64,000 nt of DNA from Lucifuga dentata (lineage: Eukaryota > Chordata > Actinopteri > Ophidiiformes > Bythitidae): positions 1 to 64,000 of the forward strand of contig VXCM01005604.1 of the NCBI GenBank assembly GCA_014773175.1, in the 5' to 3' direction. The notes beneath the pieces were generated by a model. It ran no database searches and was not told the origin of the DNA. It saw only the letters and a list, made by a program, of their open reading frames with translations. Below, in pieces: positions 1 through 11,015 of the stretch. The stretch's first letter is position 1, and each line of letters opens with the position of its first letter. Made by a program: the position numbers and the translations under genes.

Positions 1-1969
1 GCACAAGGAGGACACTGGCTTGTGCCCCCTTGAGGCTGCATTAGCTGATTATTAAAGACAACAGGCGTTATATCCTCCAGAGAATGCACAGCCTACAGAT
101 AGTTAATCAGAGAAAAAAAGAGTTGTTTTGCTCTGATTGGATATGCAGGCATGGATATCTGTCAGGATGCTCAAAGACACGCAAGCAAGCTTTTCAGTTC
201 ACTGAATTTACAAAAAGGGCCCGTTATTTGTCACAGAATGATAAAAATGCATCAGTAGCCATGATGGAAGTATTGACAGAAAGAGGAAAATCTACAGACA
301 GAAATATGTCTGAATTGCCTGAAGCCAGCTTGTATCACTGCATGTGTTTGCTCAAATGTGTCTTTCCTGTCACTTAAATATCATTATGGGCGTGTGATGT
401 ATGGACTTGTGGTCAGATTCACAAATCAGAACACTAACACAGGAATCTCACCCCACAATTAATTCAGTACCCAGACAAAACCTGAAAAAAAATGCAAAAC
501 TTCTCCAAATAACAGCAAGTGAGATGCTCTCCCCAGAGAAAGAAACCTTGCTGTAACTAAACCTGCTTCCAAAAGTGTCTTTAGCCATGTTTGATTAGCA
601 AATCCAACGAATGCTTTGATTAAAAAATGTCATAATGCATCAACCTTACCTACCACTTCTTCAGATGAACATTTTGAAGGTTAGCATGCGGTCGTACAGT
701 ATCTGCTCAATTTGCGCTCCAATCTCCTGTTCAGCCATCTAAAGTCAGTATGTCTTCTTCATATAATATGAAACAATATACAATAACGATCCATTAAACT
801 CAGCCATCGGCTGCCAATGTCTTCTTGGTATATGACCCAAATAATGAAAATGACAAGGAAAGTATCCCAGAGTATCCCAGTTCCATCTTTATCCTGGTAA
901 ACCGAAACTTTTTTTTTTTTTTTNTTTTTTTTTTTTTTTGGTTTAATTTTCTTTCTCACTACCCAGACATTTCTCATCAGTGAGCAGAGGGTTTTCACAT
1001 GATTTTTTGCTGCTACATTTTGGTTTGACTGTATGTTTTCCTGCGTAAAACTGAACCAAACCAAGCAGTAAATGCAACATTACCAGAGCAAATGCACTAC
1101 AGGTGTGAAGATGCTCTTAATGTGATTAAGATCCTTACTGGCTTAACTGATTTTTGACTTCTGTGCTTGTGGGATCCATAGGGGCCAGAGATTACACATT
1201 ATAACCCAAGCTTTATGAGCTGAGGTACAGCCATCTCTGCATGCTGGTTCATAGGAGGCAGTGAATTCTGGCATGAGGCAAACTATCCACTTCCACTCAT
1301 TGAACCAGGCCCAAATCTGGCTGGATGCAGACACCACTCATCTGGTGGCAGTCTGCTTCTAGATGTGATGTCAGTGGCTGTCTTTTTAATGCCAGGAATA
1401 TTGATTATCCTTGAGAGAGTGAAGTGTCTCCAAGGCCAGATCCACAGTTTTTCCAGAGATTTTAACAGCAGGAAGACCAGACTCCTCTCTGCCTGTTAAT
1501 TTAAGCTTCTACCACCTTGTTGTCCCTCTGCACCAACACATCCTTGCCCCTCGGAAAGATGCTTGCTGTGAGCAGGCATCACTGCATCTGTGTGAGAGTG
1601 ATGTGACAGGACCACCATCTTCCAGGTTCCTCCTGACTCCTACAAATCATCAATATGATTAGCATTCTAATTAAGCTTTCAACTGCACAACCAAACATTT
1701 GGCTGGGCCAGTGGCTACATTTTCCCATCTTTATTCCATCTGCACAGGACTTCAAAGATATATCCCCTTCCTTGCCCCCTGGTTTTAACATCCTGGAAAG
1801 ATGATTTATTTTGAAATAAGAAGCTTTCATCATACAGCATTGCAATGATTGAAACAAAGCCAACAGGGCAAAATCAGGTCTTTTAAAAAGTCTACAGGAG
1901 TTTCAGCAGCTGTAAGAGTATCCCCTTTCTCTGATGAATATATAAACACGCTCTAAAAATGATAAATCT

Positions 1970-2041
1970 TTTTTTTAATTAATTAATTATTATTATTATT
2001 ATTATTATTTTTTTTTTTTTNTTTTTTTTTTTTTTTTTTTT
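1970..2041. repeat. ATT microsatellite merging into poly-T with an N
   Basis: About eight ATT units follow an AATT stretch, then a T run of more than 30 interrupted by N at 2021. The N marks unresolved length. Confidence 0.9.
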
Positions 2042-2170
2042 CCTGGAACAGCATCACTAGTCAACATAGTCCACTGCTGTTTTGTAGCACTGTCTGAAAT
2101 CTCTGTTGAAAATTATTATACCCCATACACTCAGCTCACATTATCCCACAATGGAATGTAAAAAAAGTNC

Positions 2171-2224
2171 CCAAAAAAAAATAAATAAATAAATAAAATA
2201 AAATAAAAAAAATAAAAATAAAAG
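2171..2224. repeat. AAAT/AAAAT low-complexity tract
   Basis: Imperfect AAAT and AAAAT units, preceded by a lone N at 2169. Confidence 0.85.
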
Positions 2225-3539
2225 TTGAACAGTTTTGGGTTTTAAAGGGTCATAACACTAAAAACCATATTTCAACACATCACCCATAAGTATTCAAAAA
2301 AATAAAAAATAAACCTGTTCCCAGTGGCTCTTAGCCCAAAACCATGTGACTGTTTCTCTCTATAGCTTCAGATCTAATTAGTAATATAATAGCTAGAAAC
2401 GGTCCCATCACAGGGACCCTAATCAGAAGAAACTTCCATTTTTCCCCTCAGTGAACCTCTGATGAGCAGGCTATATTCAAATTAAATAACAGTATGATCA
2501 TTTTGCCAGGTATAGCTGGGGAAGATGAGAAGTCTAGCAAAGGAAAGTGTGAGATGTGTGTGTGTGTAGTTGTGAGGGGAGTGCAATAATTTCCAAATCC
2601 TATCAAGAAGAAGTGAGATGGCATTCATTATCAGCCAGCACTTAATCAAGAGGCTCAGTGATTAAGTGACAAACTGAGCAGCTTGTCACTTCCCTAAATA
2701 GAGTTTGTCGTGTGTGGAAGGTTGTATTAGCAGTTTCTAAATTGTAGCAATCAGTTTTGTATCATACATTATCCTACCTTTTGTATTTAGTTTGACAACC
2801 ATTATAATGATCACCTTTTTCTTCTGCACTTACAGAGAAATATTTTTAACTTTGATTTACAACGTCTTTTTGTATTATCTTCTGTGAGTCTGTGGTAAGT
2901 GGGACAAGGGCTGAGCATTTTTTCGGGCTCTTCATCAGTTAACAACACATCTGGCTCAGGCCAAGAACTCATGTCTCATGTCAGAGAAACTGGGACAGTT
3001 AGACATTCTGGAACAGCAAGTTGGGATTTGGTTGTTTATAATTTTTAACATGTTTGGTCATAGTCTGGGTGTGGTTGTTGTCCTTTAGGAGGAATATTGG
3101 CTTTTGTGATCTAACAGTGTGCCGTTGTGTGCTTCCAACTCCCTGCTTTGGCAATTAAATTACACTGACCTACATAAAATTGGATGAAAATTTGGATGAG
3201 GCTGAATCAAGACATAGTTCTACTCCCAGCACATGATTAAGTTGGCTAACTGCTTGTGCTTGTACAAGGGAGCAAGTAATCTAGTTGTAGTTGTCATGGC
3301 AATTAACTTTTAAAGGGCCATGCCAGTAAGTTCGCATGTTTGAGCTCAATAAATACTTCACACATATGCGTTCCATTACTGCCAACCATTTTCCAAAACA
3401 TAAAACCATATTTTAGTTTTTGTGTGTTTTGCTAAATACCCTAATCTTTCCAAATCAAATATTCATAATTTAATGTTGTGCCTGCTAACACTAAAACATG
3501 AATGTAGAAGCCATGCTCATTTTAATTGGGTCGTATAAA

Positions 3540-3618
3540 CAGATGAAAAAGTGTCTCCGCAGGGAATATAGTCTCAGAAGAAGACTGTATTCCCTGGGGA
3601 GACATACTTTTTCATCTG
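3540..3618. repeat. 79-nt near-perfect hairpin
   Basis: Left arm 3540-3574 starts CAGATGAAAAAGT and ends ATAGTCT. Right arm 3582-3618 is its reverse complement apart from a 2-nt bulge and two mismatches. The loop is 7 nt (3575-3581). Size and shape fit a pre-miRNA-like foldback or the remnant of a small palindromic MITE. I do not recognise a known microRNA. Confidence 0.85.
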
Positions 3619-6036
3619 TGCAGCTCCATGTTGTATCAGTTAAATTAAGTAAGACAAAAAAAAAAAAAATTAACATTGTGTTCTCTGTGATGGATTACTT
3701 CAATTCAAGCATTTATTTCAAGCATGTTTCAAATCTCTGTAAGTTGATTTTTATAACATACTGGAATAGAACTGAAACCAATAGCAGTCTAGAAGGAAGG
3801 GGAAAAAAAATTCTATTTGGAAAATGGTTGGCATGGAATGTAATGTGCATGCTGTTTATGAGGCTCAAACATGCAAAATTACCAGCATTGTCCTTTAACA
3901 ATAAAAGCCCCTGATTACTGTAGAGTTTATTGCATATACATATACATGCTTTTGCCTACAAAGCTAAGAAATCTAACAAGTAACTTCATTGTTTCAAGAT
4001 TGATCCTTGCACTAGTGAAGCATTGTTTTGTCTTGGAACCCTCCTCGTTAGAAACAGGCTTTTATTATTCTGCTTCCACTGCAATGTGTTGTTCTTAATG
4101 CAGCAGTAGCCCAAATGTTTGAATGCTAATTAGCTGAAACAAACTCAACTAACTTACAATAGTAGCCAACCTCTGCACTCTTAACCCAGACCAGCTTTGT
4201 TTATGCTTTAAACCAAAGAATTCAAATTGTTCAAATCCCCTCATGAATAAAAAAAATAAAATAATTGCATAAGCATTTTATGCTTCCCTGCCTAATGTAA
4301 AAATGCATCATTAAGCTTTAAAACCCCAAGACCAAAATTGGCTTTTTTATGCATGACTCAGATTCATAAACAACCACTGAGATGATAATGGGATGGAGAT
4401 GTGGCCTTGTACAAATTTACTGCATTGTAGCCTGTGTTTAAGCATGATTTACTTTTTCCATAGGCATCTCTGAACACAAAAGCTTTTGTTCTCAGGAAGT
4501 GCTCATTAGGGCCCACCTTGCACACTGGGATGAATTACATTTTTGTCAGTGAGATAATATGGCTTATACAGTATATCCTCGTCTTCTTTTTAAGGTCAGT
4601 AAAAATGACCAACCAAAATGAAAGTTTCCTTTAACTCACTTAACATTGTCCTTTGAGCTAAAAGACAGGGCACGCAAATGTCAGATCTGAAGACTCTTTC
4701 CTGACAGATTTCCATTCAGCAATATTGTTAATCTGTTATAATGTGTCTGCGATCTATCATTAAAAAAAGTTATGTTTTAGTGATTCCTTAATATGCTAAC
4801 TCCTTTTATAGACTCACAGGGCCATAGATTTGGGATTAGCTAAATTGTAGTGAAATTCATTAGGCTGGTTCCAATGCCATTTCTACAACAAAAATGATTG
4901 GACCCCATGATGTACCACCTGTGTCTCGCCATTGGACAGAAATTTACAGTAAAAGGTATTGCTTTCCTTCTTCACATAATGGAGGTTAGTCCAAATGTGT
5001 GTTGTCTGTACCCCTCTGTCCAACCAGTTCAAGGTCAAAACTTTTTTGCAACCAGGCAGCTGTATTAACAGGAAATAAAGACTTCATTTGGCTTCATTTA
5101 AGCTCTAGTGGCACTAAAAGACTGTGAAAGCTGACCATAGTGAGGCATCTATAAAAGATGCCTTTCTCTGTTGAGCAAATTGGCTACAGTGCCTTCAACA
5201 CAGCTCATTTAAAGCAAGAACCATCATGGTTTGATCAAACCATATTATGGGACCATACATTAATCTCCTGCTGTGGAAATTCATTGGAAGTACAAACAAG
5301 TGCTGCACAGCACAACAGAGCTAAGGCATGCAATATCTTATGCAATATCATTACAGCAGAGATATCCAATATAGTCACAACATAGCAAAACAATGATGTA
5401 GAATCAATTGATAGATGATTGGCAGAGTCATTGGAAATCCCTAACTTGTACTGACCTGGTTTCAGTTTCTGGAAACAAAGTTATGTCTAATTCTCTTCAG
5501 AAAGTTAAGTTCAGCAAATAATCATACATCCTGATCTTACGCTGGAATGGAGATGACAATACAGCAACATGTAAAATTCCTTCAGACTCCCATCCAGCCC
5601 TGATGTTTGATTCTAGTCAAGAGCCCAATTTCACAATGTAAAAAAAAACAACTCCTATGTCCATTTGACATCAGCTTCTGCTACACACTCTAGCATAGAT
5701 CTGCACAAATTTGTGGATATATTTTTATCTGTACCTTATGGTTTTAGCATTAACACAGGTTTTTGTACTTTTCAGTTGACTTTACCTAATTTTTAATATG
5801 TCCTTTTACAGATGGTATTTTGTAAGATTTTTTTTTTTTTTTTTTTTTNTTTTTTTTTTTTTTTTTTTGCAGAGTCTTGCTTAGAGGAGGTGATTACAAA
5901 GCAAATCATCTATAAAGGATTCTGTGATGCGTTGTGGAATGAAACGTTTTCTCAGTGGACCTTGCTCAGCACCAACACACATATTGCTTAGTTTACATAA
6001 TACAAGAAGTGAAGTCATGTAGATCTGTTTTCCAGT

Positions 6037-6179
6037 CTAACTGTGGTTGTGTCTGTAGCTGGTAGAGCTGGGACTGAGGATTGGGGTCAGGTCTTGAAGA
6101 CTGAGAATAACAAATAATACCAAAGCCAGGCCAAGCGATACACAGCCGAGGCTGAGGCTGTTGCAGCGCAGAGTTGTGC
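6037..6179 (-). other. doubtful terminal exon with a hydrophobic segment
   Basis: Acceptor AGCAAGCAG| opens a frame of 46 codons ending in TAG at 6037. The predicted peptide carries a hydrophobic run (GCVSLGLALVLFVILSL) and a polar end (YRHNHS). The stretch is richer in GC than its surroundings. No other exon of a matching gene was found on either side, and I do not recognise the sequence. Confidence 0.12.
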
Positions 6180-8399
6180 CTGCTTGCTATGCCACTATGC
6201 TCTTTGTTTGGGTCAGTGAGGTGCTACGTGTCCATCCCAGTCTGGCCCAGGCTCAGTCTCCAGTCATGAGCTCTTATAAGAGCTGACAGCCTGTTTACGT
6301 TGGATGCCATTTCCTTGACATTTCTGCATGGTTTGGTGCTGACTACCACTTGATGGCCGACAGTTTTACAGAATTAGCTCTGCAGCTACAAGAAAAAGAG
6401 ACAGAGGAAAAGATCGAATAGGAGAAAGAAAGTAAAAGAGAAAGATACTAAATTATTCTACAAACATCCAATATCCTTGGCTAGTAGTGACCTAAATGTA
6501 AGTTCTCTCTTCTAGCTTTAATACGTACCAATTCCTTCCATGAACCCAAATGTAAACAAAGCAGCAGGCATATAAATCCTGGTTGCACTTTGACACAGAC
6601 TAAATGTACAAATGCAAAGCAGCTGGAAAGAGGAGCAGACAGATTGGGTAATGATGCTGCAACAGCTTCAGTATAAATGTCTTTTCTTATTGGTTCTCTG
6701 TTTTACCACCCCTCTGTATGGGTTCTATCCTGGTGGGATGTCTTATATAAATTGCCTTTGGGCAAATATCACATGCCATATTAGAACATAGTGACCCGAT
6801 TCTTTAGAAAGACCAGAAAGAGGAGTATTCACATAAAATAACATAGCAAGAACCTGGGATAGATGTATCCTGACCCAATCATATGTTCCCCCCAAGGCTT
6901 ATACACCAAACAGACAAATGCATGCTGTACATGGGACAAGCATTGTGACACACAAACACGCATACACACTCAAGTTTGGAATATGCACTGATGCGTGCAT
7001 ATTTCTTGTCTTCAAAGAGAACATCACAAGATGGTTTCTTCACACATGTGGGTCTTTCACAGCTCTTCTGAGCATGGCTAACTCCATTCTGATGAGACAG
7101 CCTGTAAAACCACACCAGTATGAATCAAAGGTCAGAAAAGAGCAGAAATTCAAGTCGAATCAATGAAAAAGCTTTTTCAAATGTATGAGTTGTGGAGGTG
7201 GTCTGTGGTGATTTGCATTAAATTGAATGCCCTCCTACCTTTGCCTTCTTTTTCACAGTGGTTAAAAGTATTTATTCAGTGAGAACAAAGACCAAAAAAA
7301 AGTTTTTTGTTTTTTTTTATTAAAAAAAAAAAAGAAAAAAAGAGAATGCTTTCCTTCCTTTGTGAGCAACAGTTGTGTTTTTTAATGAGCAGCACTCTCC
7401 TGTTTCTTGTGTCAGTGTATCAGGGTACATGCACTAAAATGAAATTACCTGCCCCCCTTCAGGTTTTGTCAGCTTCATTGGTCTCCCACTCCACTCGGCC
7501 TCACTCAAGATACATACTGTATCTATCCAGCAATCCTGTAGTAGATTAATCCCTGCCGTTATTCTAAGTTTCTTCAACAAGGTGAGATTAGGGCAGTAAA
7601 ATAATACGATGGAGCACATAACCACATATAGATTACCCATCTCTATGTCGATAATCCCTTTAGGCTTTAAGTAATGTAAGAGCAAATGCATTGAATACTG
7701 ATGATGGCAGACTTATATGTGAGATGTTATAGTTTGAAGATGTTATAGAACTGAGGGCAAAATAATGAATTATAACACAGGGCTTCTGCTTTCACAATTT
7801 TACACAAAAACACTGGGTAGAGTTCCCAGGATAAATATTTGCTCGACAAATGAACTGAAAGCAATCTCCATTTTATGTGATAGAACACCATGCTTTAATA
7901 CCAAGATGATACCAATATGGTTTTGCATTTTCCAAACACCAAAAGACGTATTACAGAGGCTGCGAAAAGAGTAATTAAAATTCTCCTCACACAGAGCTTA
8001 AAAAGAAGCGTCCTGAAGTATTTTCCTCCTCTCTTCCCTTCATCTCTCCTCTCCTCCACTCCATTCCTACCTGGAAGTGTGAGGTGAAGGATGGGAGGAG
8101 AGAAGGGGAGGAAGGGAGCAGGAGGACATGAGAGACATGAGAATTGGGACCGTTACGTTTCCTCTACCATCATCATATGCAATATCAATGAATGAAGTGG
8201 TCCAGTCACAACTTTTACTCTTTCTGCAATGCTGATCACATTCTCCCACAAAGACGAATGTAATAATGATTATTTTATTAAGATGATCAGAGTCCCCTAT
8301 CCCCCTGCAACCCTAAATACAATAAGCGGGTATAGATGATGGATAGTGTGAGTGAAAGAATCGACAAATCAGAAAAAAACATGAAGATACGAAGAGCTG
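6180..8399. other. intergenic DNA between the doubtful exon and the sdc2 3' end
   Basis: AT-rich sequence without a supported gene. It contains A-rich runs (7290-7345) and a purine-rich block (8080-8130). Nothing else stands out. Confidence 0.55.
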
Positions 8400-8416
8400 G
8401 GTATTAGGCCACAATG

Positions 8417-8422
8417 TTTATT
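8417..8422 (-). terminator. candidate sdc2 polyadenylation signal AATAAA
   Basis: AATAAA on the minus strand (TTTATT on plus), about 2.43 kb after the sdc2 stop. A T-rich stretch (ATGTTTTTTTCTGATTTGTC) begins about 35 nt further on and could serve as the downstream element. Confidence 0.45.
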
Positions 8423-9500
8423 CAGTAGTGTTGTTTCAACTTATAGGTACAATACTGTCAGCTTTTATAAGACTAAAAAAAAGTTACCGTTACAGTCATC
8501 CATGCTCACAGAATGCCAGTCAAATCGTTTACACCGCTCCTTTGTGTAAGCACCCACCTCTTGCTCACCTAGAGCAAGTACATTTCCACATGGTAGGCAC
8601 TTTGAAGGTTTAAAACATTTGTGAATATACATTTATATATATATATTTATATATCTTTTCATGTACTAATAAGCAATTGGACTCAATGGTCAGGTCTCTA
8701 ATAGAGAGAAAAAACTAAAAGAATGAAGAAAAAGAACATGACGTGGCCATGGTGGGGGCGGGTATGAGTAGACGGCGGTAGTAGAAATGCTGTGAGTCTT
8801 TGGGTTTTTCAGAATAGTTCAGTACCTCAGGTTCTATGACAAGATAACAGGAAGGATAACAGAGGAGGGGAAAATAGGTTAGAAATTGTGATGAAAAGAA
8901 AACGAGAAAAGGGATGGAGAGGTAGAGGGAGCTGAAGAATGAACAGCCACACGTGGGCAGTGTTAGAAGTTTAGACAATATGACTGCATCTATCTACTTC
9001 ACATTACTGTACAGCTGAAAAAGGCAAAGTGACAACCCACCAGACAAAACACGTCTCTCCAGAGCATGTTAATGTAGACATAACAGCACATAAGCAGATG
9101 ACCAAAACAAGTCTTGTGACTGTGACCTGTACTCCACCCTGTATGTTGCTATTTTGCAGCAGCCATTTTGTGGCCTTCCATTAAGATAAATTCATGTGGT
9201 GGATACAGAATGGCACAAGTAAAAATAAACCACCTTTTCAGGTTTTAAACCTGGTAAACTACCTCATCTCAACAGACTCTTAGCAGACCAAAGCAGAGTG
9301 TCATCTGCAAAACTGCAAACCGGTAAAACAGATTAATGTAAAGCTCATTTGGAATTCATTTTTGTGACCACTACATGTTGAAAACATTTGAAGACTTCAA
9401 TGTGAGCATCTTGTCAAAGACTATTCAGACATAACATTGAGCTCTTTCATATGCTGCAGCCTTACTTAGCAACAGGTAATCCCTCAGGGAAACTAAGTCT

Positions 9501-9636
9501 CTAGAAGGGAGTCTTGGTGTCTTTGCAGCAGAGGTTTGTGCTCTGCAATGTGGGGAGTCGGTCCTGGCGTAGCGTGTTTGCATCCCAATAGTCAAAGGCC
9601 TTCACTGAGCAGATCTTTGGGCCTAAAGCATCAACT
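9501..9636 (-). other. doubtful exon-like open stretch in the sdc2 3' UTR region
   Basis: A good pyrimidine-tract acceptor (TTTGTCTCAG|) is followed by 44 open codons and a TAG. The predicted peptide begins VDALGPKICSVKAFDYWDAN and ends CCKDTKTPF. I do not recognise it, and no partner exon was found. It lies inside the likely sdc2 3' UTR, so chance is the leading explanation. Confidence 0.12.
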
Positions 9637-9918
9637 CTGAGACAAAGACAAACAACAACAAGCTTGACTGCAAACTACTCGGGTGGCTCCAAAAGTGGGA
9701 TTGAAAAGAAGGGGGATGGGATTGGCTGCTCAATTGGTTGTGCTCGAATTATATGAAAAAGAAGATGGCAGTGAGGGAGTTCAAAGTAAACAGAGAAAGA
9801 AAAGGAAGGGGTGAAAGGGTGCTAGCAGAGTGTGTGTAGTCACTATACAGGGATATCAGTGAAGTGGCTGAGCCACAACCACAAGCCATGAAGAAGAAGA
9901 AATTTCACCCCAAACCCT

Positions 9919-9956
9919 ACACACACATACACACATATACACACATACACACACAA
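9919..9956. repeat. CA microsatellite, interrupted
   Basis: CA repeat broken by TA units, in the probable sdc2 3' UTR; it reads as GT in the transcript. Confidence 0.9.
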
Positions 9957-10584
9957 AGCTACATGACAGCAGTGCGAAGCAAAGCAATGACTGTGCGATG
10001 TATAACTGAATGCAGTTAAATAGAAGGAAAAACAATAGAAGCAACTTCCATAATTTTTCGAGCCCTGACACATTTTTATCTTTTGAAGACCAATTCCTGG
10101 GTATGAAAATAATACGCTGTTGAACAGAAATGCTGCGTTCATCACCAAAGGCTAGACTGAAAAGAAAACAAACAAACAAACAAGACATAATGAAATGCTC
10201 ACGTATGACTAAAACCTCATGTGAGAGCAAAAAATAAACATTGTAACCTGAAGGGAGAACATTTACACTGACTGTTAACAGCGTTAATGTGAAGACGAAA
10301 GCACTTCATTAAAACTACAAAGGCTTTTTTTTTAACATCAGAGAAAAGATAAATTAATGTAATACACCTTCAGAGATCAACATCAGACATGCTAGGACAA
10401 AATAAAAAGAAATAAATGAAAGTAGGATTGATACAGAATAATTATATTCAATTATTTCCACTTTTAAAATTTTTCTTTACAAATAACATACTGCTACAGT
10501 TAAAAGTAGTCAGCGACTAAAAACAGCTTCTTTGACAGAAGACAGATGCGTTCGGTTTCTGCACCTTTACACTTCCTGTTTTTG

Positions 10585-10590
10585 TTTATT
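10585..10590 (-). terminator. candidate proximal sdc2 polyadenylation signal
   Basis: AATAAA on the minus strand about 262 nt after the sdc2 stop. If used, it would give a short 3' UTR isoform; nothing in the sequence shows that it is used. Confidence 0.25.
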
Positions 10591-10851
10591 TTCAAATAAT
10601 ACACAAAATGTTTAAATACACTGAGATTTGCCATAAAATGAGCAATGCTTGTTTTTCATTAAAAAAAGAAGAAAGAAAAGGACTTAATTACAATACTCTA
10701 TGCAAAAGCTTTCCTTTATGCTATTTTTCCTTAATCGACTTGAACTTTTTGTTGTTGTTTCTTGTCGTATTTGAACAGGTTTGCTGTTTGAGTGGACTGC
10801 TTTATGACAGTCACTTGCAATTTGTCAATCTGGTGGTGGGAAGGTGGGGCT

Positions 10852-11015
10852 TTATGCATAAAACTCCTTAGTTGGGGCCTTCTGATAGGCTGCACCAGAA
10901 GGTTTCCTCTCTCCCAGGTCGTAGCTTCCCTCATCCTTCTTCCTCATGCGGTAAACCAGGAGGAGGATGAGGAAGATGGCAAACAGGAAGCCAATCACTC
11001 CACCTGCGATAACAG
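10852..11015 (-). CDS. sdc2: sdc2 coding exon 5: transmembrane and cytoplasmic domains
   Basis: Acceptor CTCTCAG|CTGTTATCG, phase 1, 164 nt to the TAA at 10854-10852. It encodes residues 160 (split) to 213: the membrane helix with GGVIG, the C1 region [16 protein letters not shown], a short V region, and C2 ending EFYA. This is the most conserved part of the family and fixes the gene identity. A dense TC tract precedes the acceptor. Confidence 0.97.

Larger units (their letters stand above)
1..6036. other. intergenic DNA downstream of sdc2
   Basis: No supported gene. The short open frames here have no recognisable domains and no matching splice partners. The stretch holds homopolymer runs broken by single N (924, 2021, 5849), an ATT/T tract (1970-2041), an AAAT-rich tract with an N just before it (2169; 2171-2224) and the hairpin at 3540-3618. 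The stretch 2600-2720 has a balanced, non-repetitive composition that could be a conserved non-coding element, but this cannot be shown here. Confidence 0.6.
8400..10851 (-). other. sdc2: probable sdc2 3' UTR
   Basis: No convincing reading frame follows the sdc2 stop on this strand. The first good polyadenylation signal with a T-rich downstream element is at 8422-8417, giving a 3' UTR of about 2.45 kb; long 3' UTRs are usual for vertebrate SDC2. Another AATAAA lies at 10590-10585 and could give a short isoform. The stretch includes a CA microsatellite (9919-9956) and an AT run (8631-8655). The extent is inferred, with no transcript evidence. Confidence 0.5.

Noticed and set aside
649..736. 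Exon-like stretch on the minus strand starting ATGGCTGAACAGGAG between possible acceptor and donor
   Set aside because: The frame that reads MAEQEIGAQIEQILYDRM stops before the donor, and no partner exon or known protein matches.
1143..1337. Minus-strand frame with IWAWFNEWKW
   Set aside because: Tryptophan-rich but without supporting splice sites or family resemblance.
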